From JAKFWF01 sp031367505 (GTDB lineage Bacteria > Pseudomonadota > Alphaproteobacteria > Rhizobiales > Hyphomicrobiaceae): a DNA stretch of 42,729 nt. The notes beneath the pieces were generated by a model, which ran no database searches, had not been told where the DNA came from, and was given only the letters and a program-made list of their open reading frames with translations. The stretch is from positions 1-42,729 of the forward strand of contig JANLPY010000592.1 of assembly GCA_031367505.1 (NCBI GenBank), read 5' to 3'. Below, piece after piece: positions 8,421-16,383 of this stretch. Position 1 is the first letter of the stretch. Every line of letters starts with the position of its first letter. The position numbers and the translations under genes are program-made.

Positions 8421-8746
8421 GATGCCCCCATAAAGTTCTTCCGCACGCGGCGGACACGCTCATATGGGTCTTGGCATGTCTAGCAATCGACCGAGCAGAC
8501 CGTTTCAATGGTCTTGCAGCGCCGCATATGGCCGAGGCCACCTTGAGACGCTGTAGTGCGGACGCATGAACCAAACCGCTTGAACCCATCAGCCTGCCGC
8601 TGACGTAGAGTTATCGACAGGTTTATTTATCGACGATTATGTCGCCCCGCGCAATCGACGATCCGGCCAAACTACACGTTGGCTTGCGGCAAGATGATGG
8701 CATAATGCCATAAGCGTTAAAGCAACCAGCAAGGATCGGATCATCG
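8421..8746. other. Intergenic gap (326 bases) between divergent genes
   Basis: No convincing gene. It should hold promoters for the divergent repeat-protein and nnrU genes. Two structures are visible: a direct repeat of TTATCGAC at 8611-8618 and 8627-8634, and the near-perfect palindrome at 8697-8711 (listed separately). The first repeat extended by one base (TTATCGACA) differs from a DnaA box at one position, but a single such match is expected by chance. Confidence 0.5.
8697..8711. promoter_or_regulatory. Palindrome ATGGCAT-A-ATGCCAT upstream of nnrU
   Basis: Seven-base arms with a one-base centre form an exact inverted repeat ending 35 bases before the nnrU start. The position and symmetry suggest an operator for a dimeric regulator. 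It does not match the FNR/NNR-type TTGAT-N4-ATCAA box that might be expected for an NnrU gene, so the regulator is unknown. Confidence 0.35.
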
Positions 8747-9328
8747 ATGCTGCTCTTAGTCATCGGATTGCTCATATTTTTCGGCGTTCACCTGGTGCCG
8801 GCGAACCCCAAATTGCGCAATGATTTGCGGGTCCGCTTCGGCACCATGCCCTATCAGATCGGCTTTACCGTGATCTCGTTCATCGGATTGGGGCTCATCA
8901 TCTACGGCTATGGCAAGGTGCAGTTCTTGCCCGCCAAAAACCCGCAACTGTGGGTCCCGCCCATCTGGTCGAAGCACTTGCTGTGGACCTTGATGTTGCC
9001 CGCATCAATCTTGCTCGCGGCTTCGACTATTCCCTCGCGCATCCGCACTGCCGTTGGACACCCGATGTTGATCGCAACGATGATCTGGTCGGGCGGCCAT
9101 CTACTGGCGAATGGCTCGGCGGCGGCATTATTGCTGTTCGGAACGTTCCTCGCCTGGGCCATATTCGACTACACATCGGTCAAGTGGCGCAACGCCAAGG
9201 GCCCGCTTGGCTCGCGTGAAGGCACTGTCACCGGCGATCTCATCGCGATCGGCATCGGTGGAGCTTTCTGGGCGTTCATGCTGTGGGGTGGTCACGGCAA
9301 GCTGATCGGCGTGCCGCTGATGGCGTAA
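8747..9328 (+). CDS. nnrU: NnrU family integral membrane protein
   Basis: The 193-aa protein has about five or six hydrophobic segments and the NnrU-family features: an N-terminal 'FFGVHLVPA', 'LRVRFG', then 'YGKVQF' and 'WVPPIWSKHLLWTLM', and a late 'GHPMLIATMIWSGGHLLANG' with conserved His residues. NnrU proteins were first noted beside nitrite/nitric oxide reductase genes, and some homologues act in carotenoid or heme-related chemistry; the biochemical role here is not readable. No denitrification gene is nearby. The ATG at 8747 follows a weak GGATCGGA ribosome-binding site. It is monocistronic and convergent with purF, with only 39 bases between the stops. Confidence 0.85.
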   Translation: MLLLVIGLLIFFGVHLVPANPKLRNDLRVRFGTMPYQIGFTVISFIGLGLIIYGYGKVQFLPAKNPQLWVPPIWSKHLLWTLMLPASILLAASTIPSRIRTAVGHPMLIATMIWSGGHLLANGSAAALLLFGTFLAWAIFDYTSVKWRNAKGPLGSREGTVTGDLIAIGIGGAFWAFMLWGGHGKLIGVPLMA

Positions 9329-9367
9329 CGCTGGTCAATCGCGGTCGCCCAGCCGGCCCGTGAGCCG

Positions 9368-10882
9368 CTACCTCACCTCGGCCAATAGCGACAATTGCCG
9401 CGTCGGCGAGCCACCATTCTGGTCGGTCAAGTCGGTCGGGTAGTCACCGGTGAAGCAGTGGTCGGTGAATTGCGGGCTCTTGTTATCGCGACCGTCGAGC
9501 CCCATCGCCCGATACAACCCGTCAACGGTCAGAAACGCGAGGCTATCGGCGCCCATGAAGACGCGCATCTCTTCGAGCGACATGCCGGCGGCCAGGAGCT
9601 CCTCGCGGCATGGCGTGTCGATGCCATAGAAGTCGCCATACTTGATTTCCGGGCAGGCGATCCGCATGTGCACTTCCCGGGCGCCCGCGTCGCGCATCAT
9701 CGTCACGATCTTCTTTGATGTGGTACCGCGCACCACGCTGTCATCGATCAAGACGATGCGTTGGCCCTTGATGGCCGCGATGTTGGCTGAATGCTTCATC
9801 TTGACGCCGAAGTCGCGAATGCGCTGGGTCGGTTCGATGAAGGTGCGGCCAACGTAGTGATTGCGGATAATGCCCAACTCGAATGGAATGCCGGATGCCT
9901 GCGAGTAACCGATTGCCGCGGGCACGCCCGAGTCTGGCACCGGTACGATAACGTCAGCATCGATTGCTGCCTCGGCCGCGAGTTGCCGGCCCATTTGCTT
10001 GCGAACGTCGTAGACGCTGCGGCCGCCGACGATGCTGTCAGGCCGGGCAAAGTAGATATATTCGAATATGCAGGGGCGGGCCGGCCGCTTCGGGAACGGG
10101 CGATGGCTCTCCAGGCCCTCCGGCGTGATGACGACGACTTCCCCGTTATCGACTTCGCGGAAGAACGTCGCGCCGACGATATCCAAGGCGCATGTCTCCG
10201 ACGCCAACACGTAGGAATTGCCGATTTTACCGATCACCAATGGCCGAATGCCGATCGGATCGCGCACGCCGATCAGCATTTCGTTCGTCATGCAGACCAG
10301 AGCATAGGCGCCCTCAATTTGGCGCAGCGCTTCGATGAGTCGCTCGACGACCCGGCGTTTACGCGACCGGGCCATCAGATGGAGGATAACCTCAGTGTCG
10401 GATGTCGACTGGCAGATCGCACCGTTCTGAACGAGTTCGCGGCGCAAGGTCAGAGCGTTGGTCAGATTGCCATTGTGGGCAACCGCAAAGCCGCCGGTGT
10501 CGAGGTCGGCGAACAACGGCTGCACGTTGCGCAGGATCGTTTCGCCAGTGGTCGAGTAACGGACGTGGCCAATCGACGTGTCGCCCTGTAACCGGTCGAT
10601 GACATCGGGCTTGTTGAAGTTGTCGCCGACGAGGCCAAGCCGGCGTTCGCTATGAAACCGATTGCCATCATAAGTGACAATGCCGGCCGCCTCTTGCCCG
10701 CGATGTTGGAGCGCGTGCAGGCCCAGCGCTGTAAGCTTGGCCGCATCAGGGTGCCCAAGGATGCCGAAGATGCCGCACTCTTCGCGCAGCCGGTCATCGC
10801 CGTATCGATCGACACCACCCACGGGGTGGGCTCCATCTGCAGTCATTCCTTCGCTAGCCTGGCTATCGGAATGAAGCGGCAT
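9368..10882 (-). CDS. purF: Amidophosphoribosyltransferase, first step of purine synthesis
   Basis: The 504-aa enzyme transfers glutamine-derived ammonia to PRPP, forming phosphoribosylamine. The N-terminal Ntn-hydrolase domain starts at the nucleophile Cys36 ('EECGIFG'), so about 35 residues would be removed as propeptide. The PRPP motif 'VLIDDSVVRGTTSKK' lies in the C-terminal half. 'CIFEYIYF' and 'ACPEIKYGDFYG' fit two positions of Fe-S cluster ligands, but the C-terminal CxxC pair of Bacillus-type enzymes is reduced to one Cys ('THDC' type: 'FTDHCFTG'). The ATG at 10882 is preferred: GGGAG sits six bases before it but directly abuts the upstream ATG at 10888. It follows cvpA in the order radA-cvpA-purF, with 216 bases between cvpA and purF. 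Confidence 0.96.
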   Translation of the reverse strand: MPLHSDSQASEGMTADGAHPVGGVDRYGDDRLREECGIFGILGHPDAAKLTALGLHALQHRGQEAAGIVTYDGNRFHSERRLGLVGDNFNKPDVIDRLQGDTSIGHVRYSTTGETILRNVQPLFADLDTGGFAVAHNGNLTNALTLRRELVQNGAICQSTSDTEVILHLMARSRKRRVVERLIEALRQIEGAYALVCMTNEMLIGVRDPIGIRPLVIGKIGNSYVLASETCALDIVGATFFREVDNGEVVVITPEGLESHRPFPKRPARPCIFEYIYFARPDSIVGGRSVYDVRKQMGRQLAAEAAIDADVIVPVPDSGVPAAIGYSQASGIPFELGIIRNHYVGRTFIEPTQRIRDFGVKMKHSANIAAIKGQRIVLIDDSVVRGTTSKKIVTMMRDAGAREVHMRIACPEIKYGDFYGIDTPCREELLAAGMSLEEMRVFMGADSLAFLTVDGLYRAMGLDGRDNKSPQFTDHCFTGDYPTDLTDQNGGSPTRQLSLLAEVR

Positions 10883-11098
10883 GATCATCTCCCGCGAAAC
10901 TTGCGCCGATTTCCCGCTGAAAACGGCTCAGTTCGGATCTCTCAATCAAGCAAACAAAATCGTCTGGGCGCGTTGGAACACACACGACCGGCGATCTTCG
11001 TGTGACACATATATGAATTCCATACGATTGCGCCAGTGGCCTCAAAGCATGGTTCACGGGAAACTGACGTGCGTTTTAGGATTGAACCGAAATTGTAC

Positions 11099-11635
11099 CT
11101 ATTCGGCAGTTGCCTTGTCCGTCACTTTTTGGACCACCGCCAGGAGCGTGGGCCGTAATGCCGTGCTCGCACTATTCAGCACGCCGCGCGACAACGATTG
11201 ACGCACCCAATCCGGGTGCTCTGATTCCTTCGGACTGAAGTGCTGGTAGAACATGTAGGGGATCAGCACGATCAGAAACGCACGCACCACGCCGAACATC
11301 AGGCCAAGTGTGCGGTCGATGACGCCAACGCGGCTGTCGAGGATCGAATCAGAGACCCGTGCAGTGATCAAATGCACCACGATCAGCACGATCAGGCCGA
11401 CCAGGGCTGCAATGCCGATCTGCGCGATCTTTGGCGACGGCAGGTTGAGCTGCGTTGTGACTTCGGCGGCGAACCCTTGGCGATATTGGTAGAAGTACAA
11501 TCCGGCCAGGCCGCCAACGATCCATGAAATGATCGACAGCAGTTCTCGCCCGAGCCCCCGGTACATTGCCAGAAGCCCGGAGATGATCGCCAGAGCGATG
11601 AGCCCGATATCGAGATAGGAAAACGGCCCGATCAT
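11099..11635 (-). CDS. cvpA: CvpA family inner-membrane protein
   Basis: The 178-aa protein has four hydrophobic helices, with the family hallmarks 'LDIGLIALAIISGLLAMYRGLGRELLS' in the first two segments and 'IDRTLGLMFGVVRAFLIV' in the last. CvpA proteins are linked to colicin V export, envelope homeostasis and, by gene order, purine genes; the molecular activity is unsettled. The ATG at 11635 is chosen because AGGAC lies about nine bases upstream; a TTG at 11641 is in frame. It lies between radA (45 bases upstream) and purF, probably in one transcription unit with radA. Confidence 0.9.
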   Translation of the reverse strand: MIGPFSYLDIGLIALAIISGLLAMYRGLGRELLSIISWIVGGLAGLYFYQYRQGFAAEVTTQLNLPSPKIAQIGIAALVGLIVLIVVHLITARVSDSILDSRVGVIDRTLGLMFGVVRAFLIVLIPYMFYQHFSPKESEHPDWVRQSLSRGVLNSASTALRPTLLAVVQKVTDKATAE

Positions 11636-11680
11636 GCGCAAGACGTCCTATGGAGCTGGTTCGATTGGTTAATCGTTGGT

Positions 11681-13057
11681 TCAGTCGCACGGGGCTAGCG
11701 TGTCTGCAAGCGCCTTGAGGTGGGAAATTCTCGATAGTTTCAGTTTCAACGCTTTCTGATCAAGTTCACCGGCGGCCGGCAGGATGGCTCGCTTGAAGCC
11801 CAGCTTCTGGGCTTCGCGCAATCGCGTCGTCATGTGCGCGGCCGGACGAACCGCTCCCGAAAGACTGATTTCGCCGCAATAAACCTCGTCCATGGGGAGG
11901 GAAATACCTGAAAATGAGGACAAAAGTGCGGCTGCCGCAGCGAGATCCGCCGCCGGTTCGGCAATTCTCAAGCCGCCGGCGACATTCAGGAACACATCGT
12001 GTTCACTGAAGTTTATGCCGCAGCGGGCGGCCAGCACCGCCAGGATCATCGACAGGCGATTCGGGTCCCAGCCGACTGCCGCGCGGCGTGGACTACCTAA
12101 TTTCGACGGCGCAACCAGCGCTTGGATTTCCACCAATAGCGGCCGCGTGCCCTCGATACCCGCGAACACCGCTGCACCCGGCGCGGTCGCGTCCCGATCG
12201 CCGAGGAACAATTCAGAAGGGTTCGCCACTTCCGCCAAGCCGTGACCGGCCATCTCGAACACGCCGATCTCGTCGCTGGCGCCGAAGCGGTTTTTGACGG
12301 CGCGTAGGATACGGTAGGGGTGGCCGCGGTCACCTTCGAAATACAACACGGTATCGACCATATGCTCGACCACCTTGGGACCGGCAATTTGGCCGTCCTT
12401 GGTCACGTGCCCGACCAACAGCATCGCGCTGCCGGATTGTTTGGCGAACCGGATCAGGGATTGCGTGGCCGCCCGCACCTGGCTCACGGTGCCGGGAGCT
12501 GCCTCGACGCCATCGGCCCACAACGTTTGGATCGAGTCGATGACCACGAGGTCCGGCCTGCGGCCCTCTTCCAAGGTCGCGATGATGTTCGACAGGTTGG
12601 TCTCTGCGGCGAGAAACACCGGCGCCTTGGACAGCCCCAGCCGCTCTGCCCGCATGCGTACCTGGGCGGCGGCCTCTTCGCCCGAAAAATACACCGCCGA
12701 GCGCCCAGCGTTGGCGAGTGACGCGGCAAGCTGGAGGAGCAGCGTCGATTTGCCAATCCCGGGTTCGCCACCAATCAAAATTGCCGATCCCGGCACGATG
12801 CCACCACCGGTCACGCGATCGAGTTCGGCGATGCCGGTCGGAATGCGTGGCGCTTCCTCAGCCTTGACGTCGAGGCCTTCGAGTTTCACCGCGCGTCCCC
12901 TGATCGCGCGTGTCATGCCGGAGCCGGGGACCGCCGCGACGTTGGCTTCCTCGACGATGGTATTCCACTCGCCACAGCCAATGCACTTGCCGCCCCACCG
13001 GGTGGACGTCGCGCCACAGGCTTGGCAAACGAATGAGCTCTTGGCCGGTTTCGCCAT
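11681..13057 (-). CDS. radA: DNA repair protein RadA (RecA-like branch-migration ATPase)
   Basis: The 458-aa length is typical. An N-terminal Cys4 zinc finger is present (Cys11, Cys14, Cys25, Cys28), followed by Walker A 'GGEPGIGKST' at residues 96-105, the RadA-specific 'VKNRFGASDEIGVFEM' motif near residue 255, and a C-terminal Lon-protease-like domain. RadA/Sms promotes branch migration in recombinational repair as a hexameric helicase loaded by RecA. The start has GAGGTGA about nine bases upstream. The alr stop is only three bases before its start, implying an alr-radA-cvpA operon. Confidence 0.97.
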   Translation of the reverse strand: MAKPAKSSFVCQACGATSTRWGGKCIGCGEWNTIVEEANVAAVPGSGMTRAIRGRAVKLEGLDVKAEEAPRIPTGIAELDRVTGGGIVPGSAILIGGEPGIGKSTLLLQLAASLANAGRSAVYFSGEEAAAQVRMRAERLGLSKAPVFLAAETNLSNIIATLEEGRRPDLVVIDSIQTLWADGVEAAPGTVSQVRAATQSLIRFAKQSGSAMLLVGHVTKDGQIAGPKVVEHMVDTVLYFEGDRGHPYRILRAVKNRFGASDEIGVFEMAGHGLAEVANPSELFLGDRDATAPGAAVFAGIEGTRPLLVEIQALVAPSKLGSPRRAAVGWDPNRLSMILAVLAARCGINFSEHDVFLNVAGGLRIAEPAADLAAAAALLSSFSGISLPMDEVYCGEISLSGAVRPAAHMTTRLREAQKLGFKRAILPAAGELDQKALKLKLSRISHLKALADTLAPCD

Positions 13058-13060
13058 TGA

Positions 13061-14239
13061 TCAAATCACCTCAGGCGATGGCTTGTCTTCGTAGATGCGG
13101 TGCACGCGCTTCGACAGCCGGGCCAGAAGCTCGTAGCCGATGGTGCCGGCACGGTCGGTCAAATCGTCGAGCGTGACGCGGCCGCCCATGACCTCGACCC
13201 AGTTGCCGCGCGCGGCGAGCGCTACCGGCACATCCGTCACATCGACCGTGATCAAGTCCATCGACACGCGCCCGACAACCGGCACCGGATGCGGCCCGAT
13301 ATAGCCGACGGGCCCTGGATGGCCTGACGGTCCGCTCAATGCGCGCAGGAAGCCGTCAGCATAGCCGCAGGCGATCGTTGCCATTCGCGAGGGTCGGGTC
13401 GCCTTGAAGGTCGCGCCATAGCCAACGACACTGCCGGGCGCCACATCACGCAGCTGGAGGATGCGCGCGGATAAACTCACCACCGGCCGCATCGGATTGT
13501 CGCCACCTTCGAAGGCGCGGCCACCGTAGACGGCAATTCCGGGGCGAACGAGATCATAGTGGAACTTGGGGCCAAGGAAGGTGCCGCCGGAATTCGACAA
13601 ACTCGCCTTGGCCGGTGGCAGCTTGGCGCGCAATGTATCAAACAGCAGGCGCTGGGCCTCGTTCATTGCATTCGCCGGTTCGTCGGCGCAAGCGAGGTGG
13701 CTCATCACGAGCGCCATATCGAAGGCCTGGAACAGGATAGGCTCGGCGGCAATCCTGTCGACCTCGTGTGCCTGCAACCCAAGCCGGTTCATGCCGGTGT
13801 CGAGCTGGACGGCGGCGGGCAAGCGGCGGCCGTGGCGCACGCAGTAAGCGGCCCAGTCACGCACCTCGAGCTCGCTCGACAGCACCGGCCGCAGATCGAA
13901 GCCGGCATAGTGCGCCTCGGCTCCAGGCAACAGGCCGTCGAGAATGTAGATGCGGGCACCGGGCTGGATCGCGCGCGCGCGGCGGCCTTCCTGGAGCGTC
14001 GCCACGAAGAACGTTTCGCAGCCCTCGGCCGTCAATGCGCGGGCGATTTGTTCGAGCCCCAAGCCATAGGCATCGGCTTTGAGGATGCCGGCACACTCGG
14101 CATTGCCCGCCTCGCGGTTGAGCCGCGCCCAATTCGCCCGCAGTGCCGTGAGATCGATCCGCAGCACGGCACGCGCGTCAGCGGGCACAGACGATTGCCG
14201 GTCCAAAGCCTCGATCTGACGTGCTGTGTGTTGCGTCAT
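13061..14239 (-). CDS. alr: Alanine racemase
   Basis: The 392-aa fold-type III PLP enzyme interconverts L- and D-alanine for peptidoglycan. The PLP lysine is Lys54 in 'GILKADAYGLG', and the opposing catalytic Tyr lies in 'ACGYADGFLR'. 'VGRVSMDLITVDVTD' is the C-terminal domain signature. GAGGTTCTT precedes the ATG. The window also carries a D-amino acid transaminase far downstream, so D-amino acid supply has two routes here. It is first in the alr-radA-cvpA run; the GFA gene upstream on the same strand is 84 bases away. Confidence 0.95.
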   Translation of the reverse strand: MTQHTARQIEALDRQSSVPADARAVLRIDLTALRANWARLNREAGNAECAGILKADAYGLGLEQIARALTAEGCETFFVATLQEGRRARAIQPGARIYILDGLLPGAEAHYAGFDLRPVLSSELEVRDWAAYCVRHGRRLPAAVQLDTGMNRLGLQAHEVDRIAAEPILFQAFDMALVMSHLACADEPANAMNEAQRLLFDTLRAKLPPAKASLSNSGGTFLGPKFHYDLVRPGIAVYGGRAFEGGDNPMRPVVSLSARILQLRDVAPGSVVGYGATFKATRPSRMATIACGYADGFLRALSGPSGHPGPVGYIGPHPVPVVGRVSMDLITVDVTDVPVALAARGNWVEVMGGRVTLDDLTDRAGTIGYELLARLSKRVHRIYEDKPSPEVI

Positions 14240-14323
14240 AAGAACCTCGTGCCGGTGGATCGGCTATTCGACGGTGGGCTTAGCACAGCGAGCCAGGGTG
14301 ACGCCAATGATGCCGGGGTCTTG

Positions 14324-14800
14324 TCAACCGCCGTCACCCAGTATGGCGCGGCGGCGCGCCAAGCTCGCAGCGGGCCATTGCTTTGCCATATCGTAGAAGA
14401 TATCGAAGGCCGGTGCCGCCTCGGGTATGACGACCCAGGGTAGTTTTGAGCGCACGAAAATATAAGCATCGGGCGCCAGATCCGCTGCCCGATCGAGCGT
14501 CCCGACACGGACGAACCGGAGTGCAGGCCGGCCGCCATAGTCGCTCCACAGCGCCGTCGCACAAACCGGACACCGATAAACGTCATGCGGCCGGCCGCTA
14601 CTGGTTGGCATGGCGACCGGCTTCGGCGCCCCGGACAGCAACGCAATACGATCGGTCTCGATCAGCGCGTTGATGACAAATGCACTGCCGGTCTGCCGCT
14701 GGCAGTCCGTACAATGGCAGCAATTGACGAACATTGGCACTGACTGAAGCTGATAGCGCACTGCGCCACATCCGCACCCGCCTTCCAGCGCCTTGGTCAT
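14324..14800 (-). CDS. GFA/CENP-V family zinc protein
   Basis: The 158-aa protein has the cysteine layout of the glutathione-dependent formaldehyde-activating (GFA) superfamily: 'GGCGCGAVRY' (Cys9, Cys11), 'CHCTDCQRQTGSAF' (Cys28, Cys30, Cys33) and 'CPVCATALW' (Cys77, Cys80), binding two zinc ions in a Mss4-like fold. Most family members have no proven activity, and true Gfa is rare, so no substrate is assigned. The ATG at 14800 has GAGGAG eight bases upstream; an ATG at 14818 is in frame without such a site. Confidence 0.88.
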   Translation of the reverse strand: MTKALEGGCGCGAVRYQLQSVPMFVNCCHCTDCQRQTGSAFVINALIETDRIALLSGAPKPVAMPTSSGRPHDVYRCPVCATALWSDYGGRPALRFVRVGTLDRAADLAPDAYIFVRSKLPWVVIPEAAPAFDIFYDMAKQWPAASLARRRAILGDGG

Positions 14801-15231
14801 GTTCGAGCTCCTCTCCAATCAGGGATTGTTGATTCAGGCGCGGATCTTGAGCCAGATCGGACCACCAGGCAATGTTGGCCGTGCGCTGGGGCGGCGGCCC
14901 ATGTGATGTATACAGTCCCCGATACAACTCCCCACCGCTGTCATCCTCGGGCTTGTCCCGAGGACCCACCGCTCAGCGAAATCAAGACGAGAGGTTGAAT
15001 TTGCTGCTAACGCGGGCGTGCAATCGATGCACCAGATTGGGTTGCCCCATGGGTCCTCGGGACAAGCCCGAGGATGACATTTTGGGGTGGGCGGTCATGG
15101 CCTGCAACGAGGCTCACGCGATCGGGTAACGGGCGGGTAACGGGGACAGTTACCGATTTTGGAGATTTGCTATGTCGCAGCGATAATTGGTACCGTGATC
15201 AATGGTGAGTGGTGAGTGTCTAATCCCCCTT
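14801..15231. other. Intergenic gap (431 bases) with repeat structures, no gene seen
   Basis: No supported coding region. It holds the 30-base inverted repeat pair (14939-14968 and 15050-15079) and, at 15136-15154, a small hairpin with GGTAAC and GTTACC arms around a seven-base loop, inside a GGGTAACGGG-rich stretch followed by GATTTTGG. The frames crossing the inverted repeats translate the repeat itself and are not treated as genes. Confidence 0.6.
14939..15079. repeat. Perfect 30-base inverted repeat pair flanking 81 bases
   Basis: The arm at 14939-14968 begins TGTCATCCTCGGG and ends CCGAGGACCCA; the arm at 15050-15079 is its exact reverse complement. Each arm is itself a hairpin: CCTCGGG and CCCGAGG surround a central CTTGT/ACAAG. 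The element therefore has nested symmetry, as in REP doublets (BIME-like) or a short MITE. Sequences of this CCTCGGGCTTGTCCCGAGG type are familiar as dispersed repeats in alphaproteobacterial intergenic DNA; copy number here is unknown. Confidence 0.85.
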
Positions 15232-15480
15232 CTAATACGTCAGCGCGGCCTTAATGGCGGATAGCTCGGATTTGGGATCCGCATACTCTTCATATGAATG
15301 GCCCGACCGGCGATACCAATAGCGGGCGTTGGCTTCATCGCCTTCGATCTTGTGGAGACAGGCGTGCAGCCAGCAGTGGTCGCGGTCGGCCTCGTCGGCT
15401 TGTGCGACTTTGTGGGCGTCATTCCAACGGCCCGCTATCGCGTGATCGATGCCTTCAATCAGGTCTTGGCGGCTTGCCAT
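15232..15480 (-). CDS. Small conserved hypothetical protein downstream of queC, 82 aa
   Basis: Starting at the ATG at 15480 ('MASRQDLIEGIDHAIAGRW'), the protein is helical with the pattern 'WNDAHKVAQ...WLHACLHKIEGDEANARYWYRRSG'. I recognise this as the signature of a widespread proteobacterial family of small uncharacterised proteins; it looks like one TPR-like helical hairpin. No function is known to me. The start overlaps the end of queC by 22 bases on the same strand, so translation is probably coupled. A longer frame reaches back to 15528 but would lie deep inside queC. Confidence 0.7.
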   Translation of the reverse strand: MASRQDLIEGIDHAIAGRWNDAHKVAQADEADRDHCWLHACLHKIEGDEANARYWYRRSGHSYEEYADPKSELSAIKAALTY

Positions 15481-16166
15481 TTGGCGTATCCTTTCGCGCG
15501 CAGTTCGCAGGCTGGACAGGCGCCGCAACCGTGCCCCCAGGGATGAAGCTCGCCGCGCACGCCCTTATAACATGTGTGCGATGTCTCGATGATCAGGTCG
15601 TTCAGCTTCTGGCTGCCTAAACTTTCAGCGCGTGCCCAGGTCGCGGCCTTGTCGAGCCACATCAACGGCGTTTCGATGACGATGTCGCGCGCCATGCCGA
15701 GTGATAGTGATTTGGCTAGGCTCTGCAGTGTTTCGTCGCGGCAATCGGGGTAGCCGGAAAAATCGGTCTCGCACATGCCGCCGATCAAACGCGATATGCC
15801 GCGCCGATGGCCGAGTGCTGCCGCATAAGTGAAGAACAGCAAGTTGCGGCCGGGCACGAACGTATTGGGCAAACCGGAAGCATCGAGCTCGATCGCGATC
15901 TCACGCGTCATAGCCGTTTCGCTGAGTGCGGCCAGGGCCGGCATGTCAAGGATGTGGTCCGCACCCAGGCGCTTGGCCCATTTGGGGAATAGCATTGGAA
16001 TGGCGCTTCTGATTTCGAGGCGCGCTGCCATTTCGATCGCGTGACGTTGGCCGTAGGTGAAGCCGACCGTCTCGACGTGTTCATAGGTATTCAGTGCGTG
16101 GGCGAGGCACACGGTCGAATCCTGACCGCCCGAGAAGAGTACAAGTGCCGATGATCCTTTGCGCAT
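15459..16166 (-). CDS. queC: 7-cyano-7-deazaguanine synthase
   Basis: The 235-aa enzyme converts 7-carboxy-7-deazaguanine to preQ0 using ATP and ammonia, in the queuosine pathway. The PP-loop 'LFSGGQDSTVC' is at residues 10-20. The C-terminal zinc site is formed by 'CYKGVRGELHPWGHGC' and the following 'CPAC'. I take the ATG at 16166 ('MRKGSSALVLF'); the frame extends 21 codons upstream without homology. No other queuosine gene is in the window. It is divergent from eno, sharing a 217-base gap. Confidence 0.95.
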   Translation of the reverse strand: MRKGSSALVLFSGGQDSTVCLAHALNTYEHVETVGFTYGQRHAIEMAARLEIRSAIPMLFPKWAKRLGADHILDMPALAALSETAMTREIAIELDASGLPNTFVPGRNLLFFTYAAALGHRRGISRLIGGMCETDFSGYPDCRDETLQSLAKSLSLGMARDIVIETPLMWLDKAATWARAESLGSQKLNDLIIETSHTCYKGVRGELHPWGHGCGACPACELRAKGYAKWQAAKT

Positions 16167-16383
16167 GTTTGTCTCAGGTTGCGTCTCTGGCTGAGCGATA
16201 AGAAGTGCCGAATTGCAGCTCATTATCATGGATCTCGATCAGCGGTGAACAAGGCGCGAGGGCAGTTGAGCACCGTTTGCCAACACTGGGGTTTCAATTG
16301 TGCGAGCGAGCCGTTAAACACGGCGCTGAACCTCATCCGAGCGAACTTCGACCGCCACACCTTGACGATAGCAGAGGCACCCC

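Noticed and set aside
8611..8619. TTATCGACA as a DnaA box or origin signal
   Set aside because: Only one near match, no AT-rich unwinding region and no dnaA/dnaN/hemE-type neighbours.
9791..10591. Plus-strand open frame of 266 codons
   Set aside because: Antisense to purF, with composition typical of a mirrored GC-rich gene.
13559..14443. Plus-strand open frame of 294 codons
   Set aside because: Antisense to alr and the end of the GFA gene, both well supported; the translation has no recognisable domain.
14872..15129. 85-codon plus-strand frame in the 430-base gap
   Set aside because: It runs through both arms of the inverted repeat and has no ribosome-binding site or family motif.
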